Below the pieces are notes generated by a model that saw only the letters and a program-made list of their open reading frames with translations, did no database searches and was not told the DNA's origin. Made by a program: the position numbers and the translations under genes. Positions 53,866 through 61,825 of a stretch of DNA of 64,000 nucleotides are shown here, in pieces (within the stretch, counting starts at the first letter, position 1; each line of letters starts with the position of its first letter). This DNA is from Myxococcaceae bacterium (lineage in GTDB: Bacteria; Myxococcota; Myxococcia; Myxococcales; Myxococcaceae), in the NCBI GenBank assembly GCA_016793095.1, contig JAEUJQ010000052.1, positions 186,001 through 250,000 of the forward strand, in the 5' to 3' direction.

Positions 53866-54846
53866 CTACCAGCGAACGATGGCGCTTCCCCAGGACATCC
53901 CGGCGCCGATGGCCATCATCAGGATCGTGTCGTTCGGCTTGAGCCGACCGGCCCGACTGGCCTCGTCGAGCGTCATCGGGAGCGAGGCCGACGACGTATT
54001 GCCGTATTTGTCGATGTTGAGGAAGGCCTTCTCGCGCGGCAGCTTCACCCGCTCGAGCACGGCGTCGATGATGCGCACGTTCGCCTGGTGCGCGACGACG
54101 TGGGTGATCTGATCGGCGGTGAGGCCGTTGGCCGCGAAGGCCTCGTTGACCGCGTCGGAGAGCGCCCGCACCGCGAACTTGTAGACGTCGCGCCCGTTCA
54201 TCGAGACGAACTGAAGGCGCTGCTCCACCATCTCCTTCGAGACGGGCGTCTTCGAGCCACCGCCGGGGATGCAGAGGATGCCGGTCTGCGAGCCGTCCGT
54301 GTGCAGGTGGGTCGAGATGAGGCCTCGCGACGGCTCAGGCGAGGGGCCCACCACCATGGCCCCCGCGGCGTCGCCGAAGAGCACGCAGGTGTTGCGATCC
54401 TTCCAGTCCACGATCCGGGTGAGCAGCTCGACGCCGATGACGAGCGCGCGCTTCACCCGGCCCGTCTCGACGAACTGCGCAGCGACCGACAGCCCGAAGA
54501 GCGAGCCCGCGCAGGCCGCCGAGAGATCGAACGCGAAGGCCTTCGTCGCTCCCAGCTTGTGCGCCACGAACGCCGCGCAGGCGGGCATCGGCATGTCGGG
54601 CGAGATGGTGCCGACGACGATCAGCTCGAGCTCGTCAGCCCTCGTGTTCGCCAGCTCGAGCGCCCGGATCGCCGCCTTCACCGCCATGTCCGAGGTCGTC
54701 TCGTCGGGGGCGGCCATGTGCCGTTCCCGAATGCCCGTGCGCTCGACGATCCACTCGTCGCTCGTCTCGACGATCTTCTCGAGGTCGCGGTTCGTCAGCA
54801 CCTTCTCGGGGACGTAGCTGCCAGTGCCGATGATGTGTGCGCGCAT
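53866..54846 (-). CDS. fabH: 3-oxoacyl-ACP synthase III
   Basis: Initiating condensing enzyme (326 aa) that joins acetyl- or branched acyl-CoA with malonyl-ACP. The Cys-His-Asn triad is C112 (FDLSAACAGSLFG), H253 (VVAHQANVRIID) and N283 (KYGNTSSASLP). The start ATG has TAAGGAG upstream. In many bacteria plsX lies between rpmF and fabH; here only 253 non-coding bases separate them. Myxobacteria make iso-branched fatty acids, so a branched-primer preference is plausible but unproven. Confidence 0.97.
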   Translation of the reverse strand: MRAHIIGTGSYVPEKVLTNRDLEKIVETSDEWIVERTGIRERHMAAPDETTSDMAVKAAIRALELANTRADELELIVVGTISPDMPMPACAAFVAHKLGATKAFAFDLSAACAGSLFGLSVAAQFVETGRVKRALVIGVELLTRIVDWKDRNTCVLFGDAAGAMVVGPSPEPSRGLISTHLHTDGSQTGILCIPGGGSKTPVSKEMVEQRLQFVSMNGRDVYKFAVRALSDAVNEAFAANGLTADQITHVVAHQANVRIIDAVLERVKLPREKAFLNIDKYGNTSSASLPMTLDEASRAGRLKPNDTILMMAIGAGMSWGSAIVRW

Positions 54847-55030
54847 GAGGGGGCGCTCCTTACCCGCAAAACCAACTCCATGTCACTGCATCGGTTTGCT
54901 CGCATTCCGTTCTGCAACGGTCTGGAAAAACGACCGCTTCAGCGGGGAGCTGGTGGTGTCGTCAGGGGCTCCGCTGCTCGCGTTTTCGCGGGGGCTCGCC
55001 TGGGAGCGCCCGTCGGAGGGCTGGAAACAC

Positions 55031-55069
55031 GAAAACCCCTCGCGATCGCCGTGGGGGCGTCACGAGAGG
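55031..55069 (-). terminator. Probable terminator downstream of rpmF
   Basis: Read leftwards, an imperfect stem (CCTC, CG, CGCC pairing with GGCG, CG, GAGG, with small internal bulges) ends in GGGGTTTTC. It lies 31 bases past the rpmF stop and before fabH. It probably separates the DUF177-rpmF unit from the fab genes. The rest of the 253-base gap holds the fabH leader and nothing else recognised. Confidence 0.5.
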
Positions 55070-55099
55070 TCGTGTGGTGGTTCAGGAGGGAGGGTCAGC

Positions 55100-55288
55100 T
55101 CAGTCGCTGGTGCCGCGCGCGACCTTCTTGCCGCTGTAGTGCCCGCACGCGGGGCAGACGCGGTGGGGCATGGTCGGCGCCCCGCAGTTGGCGCACTTGA
55201 TCACCTGCACCGCGCTCTTGAGCTTGTTGTTCGCGGCGCGGCGGCGATCGCGCCGCATCTTCGAGGTCCGCTTCTTGGGAACGCCCAT
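55100..55288 (-). CDS. rpmF: Ribosomal protein L32
   Basis: A 62-residue large-subunit protein with the standard N terminus GVPKKRTSKMRRDRRRA and a zinc ribbon (CANCGAPTMPHRVCPACGHY). It is 25 bases downstream of the DUF177 gene, the usual arrangement. Length normal. Confidence 0.98.
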   Translation of the reverse strand: MGVPKKRTSKMRRDRRRAANNKLKSAVQVIKCANCGAPTMPHRVCPACGHYSGKKVARGTSD

Positions 55289-55313
55289 GGCTTCAATCTT
55301 CCTTTCGACGACT

Positions 55314-55916
55314 TCAGTTCTTCAGCTTGATGTCCTTCAGCTTCGCCAACCGGACATCGATCTCTTTCTTCTCGGAGTGACCGCAGTCCTTCTCGTTGAG
55401 GTCCTGCCCGCACGTCGAGCACAACCCCCTGCAGTCCTCCCGACACAGCACCGTCACCGGGAGGGCCAGCAATACCTGTTCACGCACGATCGGGTCCAGA
55501 TCGATCGTCTTTCCGTCGAACGGCTCGGCGTCGATTTCGTCCAGCTCGAAGCTGGCGGCGCTCTCGGCCTGCTCGTCGTCGTCCTTCTGGTTGCGGCGAC
55601 GGCGCGGCGGTCTGCCGTCGTCTTCGGCTTCGTCTTCCACCTTCGGCTGCTCGCGAATCATGCGCAGCGCGAACTGCACCGGCACGTCCACGGGCACGTC
55701 CTTCGTGCAGCGGCGGCACGGGCAGACGAGCTTCGCCTCGAAGGAGCCGGTGACGTGGACCTGGCCGCTCACCTTGCGGAACGCGGCGGAGAGCTCGGAG
55801 GCGCTCACGAGTCGAAAGCCGTCGCTGTCGGCGAGCGCCTGCTCCAGCACGCCGCGCGCGATCGGTTGGCTCAGCTCGAGGCCGGGCTCCTGAATTTCCT
55901 CAATCTTGACCAGCAT
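55314..55916 (-). CDS. DUF177/YceD-family protein
   Basis: A 200-residue member of the YceD family that lies next to rpmF in most bacteria and is linked to ribosome or 23S rRNA metabolism. Two cysteine pairs are visible: CPCRRC in the beta domain (SFEAKLVCPCRRCTKDVPVD) and the C-terminal CREDCRGLCSTCGQDLN. A charged insertion (PPRRRRNQKDDDEQAE) lies in the middle. The ATG at 55916 gives the family N terminus; the longer frame upstream is rejected. Confidence 0.9.
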   Translation of the reverse strand: MLVKIEEIQEPGLELSQPIARGVLEQALADSDGFRLVSASELSAAFRKVSGQVHVTGSFEAKLVCPCRRCTKDVPVDVPVQFALRMIREQPKVEDEAEDDGRPPRRRRNQKDDDEQAESAASFELDEIDAEPFDGKTIDLDPIVREQVLLALPVTVLCREDCRGLCSTCGQDLNEKDCGHSEKKEIDVRLAKLKDIKLKN

Positions 55917-56058
55917 TTGCGTTCCTGCACCCCGAACGGGTCGCGTCGTGTACATGCCGGGGAGACGGGAGTCAAACCACGCGCTGACGCCAGCCCGGAG
56001 CGGGCGTGCAGGCACCGCAGCGTGCTGGCTGAGCGGGAATCGGCGCGACAGTTCTGGT

Positions 56059-56928
56059 ATGGCCTGCGTCGTGCGACTGGCCGTGACCCTCACGACGCTG
56101 CTCCTCTCGAGCTCGGCGCTCGCCCAGGTGACGCCCAGGAACGAGGCGCTGACGAAGGGCCAGCAGCAGGTCGAGGACGGGGACTTCGAAGACGCGGTGA
56201 AGACGCTCGAGGCGGGCATCGGCGCGGCCGATCTCACCGACGAGCAGCTCGCCGAAATGTACCGGCTGCTGGGGCTCTCGTACCTGTACCTGAACAACGA
56301 GGACAGGGCGCGCGACGCGTTCGAGAAGCTGCTCCAGGCCCGGCCCGACTACGAGCTGCCGAAGGCGACGCCTCCGAAGATCCGCACGCTCTACGCGCGC
56401 ATCAAGGACGACATCCGCAAGCGACGGGTGCGCCCGGTGACGCTGACGGTGTCGGGCGTGCCTGAGCAGCCGCCAGGCCAGGCGGTGACGGTGGAGTCGC
56501 GCATCGACGACATGGCGCTCGGCGCGAAGGCCAAGCTCTTCTACCGGCGCGCGGGGGTGCAGAACTTCAGCTCGACGGACTTCCAGCGCGACCGGAGCGA
56601 TCGCAGCATCTACCGCGCGACGATCCCCGCCTTCGAGCTCCCTGAGGAGTCGGCTGCCTACGATCTCGAGTACTACGTGGAGGTGGCTGACGCCGCCCAG
56701 CGCCGCCTCGCAGGGCGGGGAGACCCGTTCACGCCCCTCACCTTCCGCGTCACGGCGAAGCTGGTGGCCGAGGACCCCGAGAAGCCCAGGCCCTGGTACC
56801 AGAACCCGTGGGTCTGGGTGGGCATCGGCGCAGGGGCCGCCGCGGTCACCACCGGCGCGATCATCCTCGCGACGCAGAAGCCGACGGGAACGCTGCCCAT
56901 CACCATTCAGATCGAGGGCATGCCATGA
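56059..56928 (+). CDS. TPR-containing envelope protein
   Basis: A 289-residue protein with signal peptide (LAVTLTTLLLSSSALAQ). TPR units follow at ~30-110 (EALTKGQQQVEDGDFEDAVK, LLGLSYLYLNNEDRARDAFE), then a beta-rich middle (VTLTVSGVPEQPPGQAVTVE, KLFYRRAGVQNFSS). A transmembrane helix near the C terminus (WVWVGIGAGAAAVTTGAIIL) ends the protein. This TPR-beta-helix plan recurs in myxobacterial envelope proteins. The stop overlaps the next lipoprotein start (ATGA). The start could instead be the in-frame GTG three codons later. Confidence 0.75.
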   Translation: MACVVRLAVTLTTLLLSSSALAQVTPRNEALTKGQQQVEDGDFEDAVKTLEAGIGAADLTDEQLAEMYRLLGLSYLYLNNEDRARDAFEKLLQARPDYELPKATPPKIRTLYARIKDDIRKRRVRPVTLTVSGVPEQPPGQAVTVESRIDDMALGAKAKLFYRRAGVQNFSSTDFQRDRSDRSIYRATIPAFELPEESAAYDLEYYVEVADAAQRRLAGRGDPFTPLTFRVTAKLVAEDPEKPRPWYQNPWVWVGIGAGAAAVTTGAIILATQKPTGTLPITIQIEGMP

Positions 56929-57440
56929 GGCGCGCGCTGCTGCTGCTGCTCGCGTCGTGGCTTCCAGCGTGCGGTCCCGAGGGGACCTCCGCTGAGCCGG
57001 GCTTCGATCTCGAGCTCGTGGTGCAGCGCGGCCTGCTGGACACCATCGGCGGCTTCCAGGTGGCGCTCGTCACCAACATCTCGTCGATCGAGAACGGCGA
57101 CTGCACCGTCATTCGCCAGCGTTGCATCAAGGACCAGGTGCCGACGAACCGCTTCGTGCCCTTGAAGAACCCGCAGACGAACCAGCCGCAGGTCGCCCTG
57201 GTGTTCCCGATCAACCTGAAGGCCGGCACGCCCAACACCCAGGATCTCACGCTCACCGAGGTGCCGCCGGGCCGCGACTACGGCCTCATCATCGAGGCGA
57301 TCGCGAAGGACGGCGTGCGGCTGGCGGGCGCGGAGTGCCAGTTCGTGCCGCAGCTCTCAGCGGGCTCCAACCCGCGCGTGCTGATGCGGATCCAGCAGTA
57401 CGACCCGCCGAAGATGTGCGACCCGCGACTGGTCCCCTGA
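56925..57440 (+). CDS. Putative lipoprotein paired with TPR protein
   Basis: A 171-residue lipoprotein (RRALLLLLASWLPACGPE, Cys near residue 16) co-translated with the upstream TPR protein (ATGA overlap). The mature domain is beta-rich (GFDLELVVQRGLLDTIGGFQ, ALVFPINLKAGTPNTQDLTL, VPPGRDYGLIIEAIAKDGVR) with two or three disulfide-capable cysteines. It resembles small carbohydrate- or envelope-binding modules but no family is recognised. It ends 16 bases from a convergent CorA-like gene. Confidence 0.72.
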   Translation: MRRALLLLLASWLPACGPEGTSAEPGFDLELVVQRGLLDTIGGFQVALVTNISSIENGDCTVIRQRCIKDQVPTNRFVPLKNPQTNQPQVALVFPINLKAGTPNTQDLTLTEVPPGRDYGLIIEAIAKDGVRLAGAECQFVPQLSAGSNPRVLMRIQQYDPPKMCDPRLVP

Positions 57441-57456
57441 GCGGCTGGTCGATCGG

Positions 57457-58272
57457 CTACGACGCCACCGGAGCGTCTCGAGCACCGGCGAGGGGCTCGT
57501 CGGCCTCAGCGGCCTCCTTCTCGCCGACGTCGGTTCGCCGGGGCTCGCCGCTCGGCAGGCTGAGCCGCCGACGCATGAGCGTGCCCAGGCCGACCCCGAA
57601 GGCCACGACGAGCCAGAAGAGCCACGGGGCCTGCACGGCCTCCAGCCCGCTGTGCAGCGTCATGCTGAAGATCGACGCGAGCGCGGTGATCGGCAGGAAC
57701 ACCGCGGCCACCACGTTCAGCTTGTGACTCTCGCGCCCAAGCTCGACGCTGGCGGCGGCCTGCGCCTCGGCCTTCTGGGCCGCGATGAAGTCGAGCGCGT
57801 CGCGCGCCTCGGCGGTGATCAGCTCGACCGCACGCTCGAGCTCGTTGGCCCGATCGCGCAGGTTGATGAGCTCACGATCGTCGATCGCCTCGCGCGCGGC
57901 CTGGAGGGCGGCGGCCAGGTGGTGCGCGGTGCGGTGCAGCGGGGTCGCTTCGCGCAACACGCCGAACCACTCGACGGCTCGCGTCGCCCTTCGCAGGCGC
58001 TCCTCGAGCTCGTCCACCGCCAGCTCGAACTCGCCCACGTGATCCCGCAGCGGGCCGGGCCCGTTCCCCATGCCCTGGGTCTTCCACTCGCCGCCGGGCG
58101 CCCGCCAGAAGAGCCGCGCGCCGCGTTCCCTCCTCGACGGCATCGGCACCTCGTGCAGCACCAGCAGCAGGTGGCCCTCGTCCACCATCGCCCGCTGGCG
58201 ACCGGCCACCTCTCCCATGCGCGCCTTGAACTTCGCCGGCACGCTCCACTGCGCTGGAATCGCTGTTCGCAT
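57457..58272 (-). CDS. CorA-like membrane protein lacking the GMN motif
   Basis: A 271-residue protein with the layout of CorA/ZntB divalent-cation channels: a long helical cytoplasmic domain (AVDELEERLRRATRAVEWFG, DRANELERAVELITAEARDA), then two C-terminal helices (LNVVAAVFLPITALASIFSM and WLFWLVVAFGVGLGTLMR). The selectivity motif YGMN at the first helix end is replaced by FSMT-LHSG, so cation selectivity is doubtful. An acidic tail follows. The ATG at 58272 begins the family-like part. It may be a CorA paralogue with another role. Confidence 0.75.
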   Translation of the reverse strand: MRTAIPAQWSVPAKFKARMGEVAGRQRAMVDEGHLLLVLHEVPMPSRRERGARLFWRAPGGEWKTQGMGNGPGPLRDHVGEFELAVDELEERLRRATRAVEWFGVLREATPLHRTAHHLAAALQAAREAIDDRELINLRDRANELERAVELITAEARDALDFIAAQKAEAQAAASVELGRESHKLNVVAAVFLPITALASIFSMTLHSGLEAVQAPWLFWLVVAFGVGLGTLMRRRLSLPSGEPRRTDVGEKEAAEADEPLAGARDAPVAS

Positions 58273-58384
58273 GCCCCCAGCTTCAGCAGCGCTGGTGACG
58301 CGCTGGTGGCGGCCTCGGCACGGCACGTCGACGGCGCCGCAAAATCAAGGGGTGTGCCGCGGGCGGTCTCGACGACTCGTGGGG

Positions 58385-58714
58385 TTACGTGGGCAGCCGC
58401 GCGGCGATCTTCTGGATGAGCGCCTCGATGCGCTTGCGATCCTGAGGGGCGAGGTTGAGGAACGACACGCCCATGCCGAGCTCTTTCGCGGTGACGATCT
58501 CGCCCTCGCACACGATCTCGGCGGCGTCGCCGGGCAGCTCGAACTTGAGGGCGACCCGCGAGCCCACGGGCAGCGGGATCGTCTGCGCGAAGTAGGCGCC
58601 GCCCACCGAGAGGTTCGCCGCGCGCTGGAAGTACAGCTCGCCTTCTCGCGACGCCTCGATCCAGAGATCGACGGGTACACGCTCTTCCTTCCGCTTCTCT
58701 TTGCCGGTGGCCAT
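58385..58714 (-). CDS. PilZ-domain c-di-GMP-binding protein
   Basis: A 109-residue stand-alone PilZ domain. The c-di-GMP motifs are present: an Arg-containing N-terminal switch (KEKRKEERVPVD) and NLSVGGAYF, a variant of D/NxSxxG. MGVSFLNLAPQDRKRIEALI closes the fold. It is likely a c-di-GMP effector for motility or envelope control. Divergent from the response regulator at 58762 with a 47-bp gap. The cyclase at 27338 could supply its ligand (inference). Confidence 0.88.
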   Translation of the reverse strand: MATGKEKRKEERVPVDLWIEASREGELYFQRAANLSVGGAYFAQTIPLPVGSRVALKFELPGDAAEIVCEGEIVTAKELGMGVSFLNLAPQDRKRIEALIQKIAARLPT

Positions 58715-58761
58715 GCGCGAGCGGCTTATGCCACGGAGCCAGATGAGTTAGGAAGCCGCGC

Positions 58762-59448
58762 ATGCCGCGCATCCTCATCGTCGAAGACGAGCAGGACCTG
58801 GCGTCGTTGCTCGAGTACAACCTGAAGCAGGACGGCTTCGAGGTGGACGTCGCGCGCACCGGGGCCGCCGCGGTCGCTCGCGCGCGCAGCTTCAAGCCCG
58901 ACCTCATCCTGCTCGACCTCATGCTCCCGGACATCGCCGGCACCGAGGTCGCGCGGCTGGTGCGCGAGGGCGAGCCCCGCCGCGTGCCCATCATCATGGT
59001 GACGGCCCGTGGCGAAGAGACCGATCGGGTGAAGGGCCTCGAGCTGGGCGCCGACGACTACGTGGTGAAGCCCTTCTCGGTGAAGGAGCTGATGCTGCGC
59101 ATCAAGAACGTGCTCCGTCGGGACAGCGGCGAGCCGAAGCCGTCGTCGGCCGGGGGCAAGCTCACGGCGCCCGACATCGTGCTCGACGCCGATCGCCATG
59201 AGGTGACGGTGAAGGGCAAGCCGGTGGTGCTCACCGCCCTCGAGTTCCGCCTGCTCAAGACGTTCCTCGAACGACCGGGGCGCGTGCAGACCCGCGAGAC
59301 GCTGCTCTCGGACGTCTGGGGCATCGACGCCGAGATCACCACCCGCACGGTGGACACCCACATCAAGCGGCTGCGCGAGAAGCTCGGCACCGCTGGCGAC
59401 ATCATCGAGACGATTCGCGGGGTCGGCTACAAGCTGACTGCGCCGTGA
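58762..59448 (+). CDS. PhoB/OmpR-family response regulator
   Basis: A 228-residue DNA-binding regulator. Receiver domain has D9/D11-type acid pocket (ILIVEDEQDL), phospho-acceptor D52 (LLDLMLPD) and K105-type lysine (DDYVVKPFSVKEL). The C-terminal winged helix ends in TRETLLSDVWGID, TVDTHIKRLREKL and IRGVGYKL. It pairs with the histidine kinase starting 41 bases downstream. PhoB/PhoP is the nearest functional group, so phosphate control is likely but not certain. Confidence 0.9.
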   Translation: MPRILIVEDEQDLASLLEYNLKQDGFEVDVARTGAAAVARARSFKPDLILLDLMLPDIAGTEVARLVREGEPRRVPIIMVTARGEETDRVKGLELGADDYVVKPFSVKELMLRIKNVLRRDSGEPKPSSAGGKLTAPDIVLDADRHEVTVKGKPVVLTALEFRLLKTFLERPGRVQTRETLLSDVWGIDAEITTRTVDTHIKRLREKLGTAGDIIETIRGVGYKLTAP

Positions 59449-59488
59449 CTGCGACCGCATCGTTGCCGATTCGTCACGAGGCCCGGGT

Positions 59489-60613
59489 ATGAGCGAAGGC
59501 ATGACACGAATGCCGCCGAAGCCTGAGCTGGGACCGGGCGCGGGCTCCAAAGAGGCCGCGCGGGCGCTCGCCGTGCTGCGCGCCGTGATCGACGGCATGG
59601 CCGAAGGCGTCTGGGTGACGGACGAGTTCGGCACCGTGCTCGAGCACAACAACGCCCTCAAGGAGCTGCTCTTCTCGGGTACCGCCATCGTCGGGCACCG
59701 GGTGTCCGAGATCGTGCCGAGCGGCGAGCTGCAGCAGGCGGTCGAGAAGGCGTGCCGCGAGAACAGCTCGAGCCGGCTCGAGCTGCAGCTCGAGGGCGTG
59801 CGCCCGCGCGTGGTGTCGGTGCACGTCTCGCCGCTGGGCCACGATCTGAGCGGCAGCTCGGCGGTCTTCTTCGACGTCACCGAGCTGCGGCGGCTCGAGA
59901 AGGTGCGCAAGGACTTCGTGGCCAACGTGAGCCACGAGCTGCGCACGCCCGTCACCGCGATCCGTGGCTACGCCGAGACCCTGCTGTCAGGCGCGCTCGC
60001 CGACCCCGTCGCGGCGCCGAAGATGGTGGACATCATCCACCGGCAGTCCGAGCGCCTCTCCGAGCTGGTGGAGGATCTGCTCGAGCTCTCGCGCCTCGAG
60101 TCGAAGGACCTGCAGCTCGCCGAGAAGCCGATCAACCTCGCGAACGCCGCGCAGCGGGCGTCCGAAGCGGTGCGGCCCAAGGCGCGCGCGCGCAACACGA
60201 CGATCGAGCTGCAGGTCTCCCCCGACCTGTTCGTGCTCGCCGACCCACGCGGCGTCGAGCAGGTGATCCTCAACCTGCTCGACAACGCCGTGAAGTACAC
60301 CCCGCCCAACGGCCACGTCTGGCTGGCCGCGCGACACTCCGGTGACGAGATCGTGCTGACGGTGAGAGACGACGGGCCCGGGATCGAGGCGCGCCACCTG
60401 CCCCGCATCTTCGAGCGCTTCTACCGGGTGGACAAAGGCCGCAGCCGCGACATGGGCGGCACCGGCCTGGGCTTGTCGATCGTGAAGCACCTCGCGACGG
60501 CCATGAAAGGTGACGTGCGCGTCGAGAGCGCCCCCGGGCAGGGCAGCACGTTCTTCGTCACCCTGCCCGTGTCAGCTCCCGAGTCCGCTGGGAATCCCGC
60601 GACCTCGGGGTAG
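59489..60613 (+). CDS. PhoR-like soluble sensor histidine kinase
   Basis: A 374-residue kinase with a PAS-type sensor (~25-130: VIDGMAEGVWVTDEFGTVLE). HisKA follows with phospho-acceptor H149 (FVANVSHELRTPVTAIRGYA), then a full ATPase domain (NLLDNAVKYTP, DDGPGIEARHLPRIFERFYR, GGTGLGLSIVKHL). It has no membrane helix, unlike classical PhoR, so sensing is probably cytoplasmic. It overlaps nothing but is 40 bases after its regulator gene. A second in-frame ATG four codons on is an alternative start. Confidence 0.9.
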   Translation: MSEGMTRMPPKPELGPGAGSKEAARALAVLRAVIDGMAEGVWVTDEFGTVLEHNNALKELLFSGTAIVGHRVSEIVPSGELQQAVEKACRENSSSRLELQLEGVRPRVVSVHVSPLGHDLSGSSAVFFDVTELRRLEKVRKDFVANVSHELRTPVTAIRGYAETLLSGALADPVAAPKMVDIIHRQSERLSELVEDLLELSRLESKDLQLAEKPINLANAAQRASEAVRPKARARNTTIELQVSPDLFVLADPRGVEQVILNLLDNAVKYTPPNGHVWLAARHSGDEIVLTVRDDGPGIEARHLPRIFERFYRVDKGRSRDMGGTGLGLSIVKHLATAMKGDVRVESAPGQGSTFFVTLPVSAPESAGNPATSG

Positions 60614-60625
60614 ACTCCACCGCCG

Positions 60626-61747
60626 ATGCGCGTCGCGGTGCTCGCCGACATCCACGGGAACCTCCCGGCCTGCGAAGCGGTGCTCGACGACATCAAGCGG
60701 CAGAGCCCCGACGTGATCATCGCCGCGGGCGATCTCTGCCTACGCGGAGCGTGGCCCACCGAGACGTTCGAGCTGCTGCACGACACCTGTGACGATCTGC
60801 TCATGGGCAACACCGACTGCTACCTCGCCGGGAACTACCTGTCCGGGGCCTACCGCGAGAAGGAGCACTGGAAGACCGAGCTGCTCGACTGGACGAGGGA
60901 TCAGCTCGGCGCCGAGCGCACCGCGAAGCTGGGGCAGCTCGCCTTCTCGAAGCGCTACTCCCCTCGCAAGGGGCAGGACCTGTTCGTCTGCCACGCGAAC
61001 CCGCGCAACCTGGAGGACTCGCTCGAGCCGACGCTGGACGATCACACGCTGCGCAAGCTGCTGGGCCACCTCGACGCGGCGGCGCTCGCCTTCGGGCACC
61101 TGCACTTCCCCTACCGGCGGAGGCTGGGGCGCATGGTGATCGCCGACGTCGCCTCGGCCGGCATCCCCAGGGACGGTGATCTGCGCCCGGCGTGGGGCCT
61201 CTTCACCTGGACGCCGCGCGGCTGGCGCGTGCAGATCCGCCGGGTGCGCTACGCCGTGCGCCGCGCGACCTCTGGCCTTCAGGAACGCAAGGTGCCGGGC
61301 GCCTCGCTCCTCATCCACAAGATGCTCGAGTGCCGCTATCGCCACCACGAGCTGATGGCCCAGGCCGCGCGCCGCCACTCCGGGTTGCCGCCCTACCTGA
61401 AGCCGCCTCCGGGTTCGCCGCTGCACCTCAAGCCGCTGGGCCACCCTGCGCCCGCGCTGCCGCCGCCGCCGGGCATCGAGCCGCCTCCGCCGGGCCAGGC
61501 GACCCAGGCCGACGAGGCGGCCGACGAGGTCCTCGCGAGGTTGAAGCTGCCCGACCCGAAGCCGGGCGACGTGCCGGCCGAGACCGAGGCCACCAGCACC
61601 GAGCTCGGCGAGCCGCTCGACGGGAACGAGCCCGGCGACCTGTCGGTCGACCCCGGAGCCGGCCCCGAGCTCGCCCAGCCGCACGACGGCGCTGAGCCCG
61701 GTGACGAGGTCGAAGCGCCCACGGCCGAGCCCGACACCGGCACCTGA
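60626..61747 (+). CDS. Calcineurin-like phosphoesterase with Pro-rich tail
   Basis: A 373-residue protein. Residues 1-170 are a metallophosphoesterase (AVLADIHGNLPACEAVLDDI, AAGDLCLRG, GNTDCYLAGN, CHANP, FGHLHFPY), with the D-x-H, GD, GN and GHLH metal motifs. From ~260 it becomes a disordered Pro/Glu/Ala-rich tail (PPYLKPPPGSPLHLKP, PPPPGIEPPPPG). The target could be a phosphoprotein, nucleotide or phosphodiester. It follows the kinase gene by 12 bases and may be part of the same unit. Confidence 0.85.
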   Translation: MRVAVLADIHGNLPACEAVLDDIKRQSPDVIIAAGDLCLRGAWPTETFELLHDTCDDLLMGNTDCYLAGNYLSGAYREKEHWKTELLDWTRDQLGAERTAKLGQLAFSKRYSPRKGQDLFVCHANPRNLEDSLEPTLDDHTLRKLLGHLDAAALAFGHLHFPYRRRLGRMVIADVASAGIPRDGDLRPAWGLFTWTPRGWRVQIRRVRYAVRRATSGLQERKVPGASLLIHKMLECRYRHHELMAQAARRHSGLPPYLKPPPGSPLHLKPLGHPAPALPPPPGIEPPPPGQATQADEAADEVLARLKLPDPKPGDVPAETEATSTELGEPLDGNEPGDLSVDPGAGPELAQPHDGAEPGDEVEAPTAEPDTGT

Positions 61748-61759
61748 GCGGCGCCTGGG

Positions 61760-61788
61760 GCGTCACCACCTTGTCACCCGCCGTTCAT
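61760..61788 (+). promoter_or_regulatory. Three Pho-box-like heptamers at 11-bp spacing
   Basis: Heptamers GCGTCAC (61760-61766), TTGTCAC (61771-61777) and CGTTCAT (61782-61788) repeat every 11 bp with 4-bp spacers, the geometry of PhoB boxes (CTGTCAT repeats). They match the consensus at 4, 5 and 5 of 7 positions. The set lies 38-66 bases before a PhoB-like gene, suggesting autoregulation. Confidence 0.55.
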
Positions 61789-61825
61789 CGCGGTGTCGAA
61801 GCCGGTCCCTATTCCTCCCGGCACC

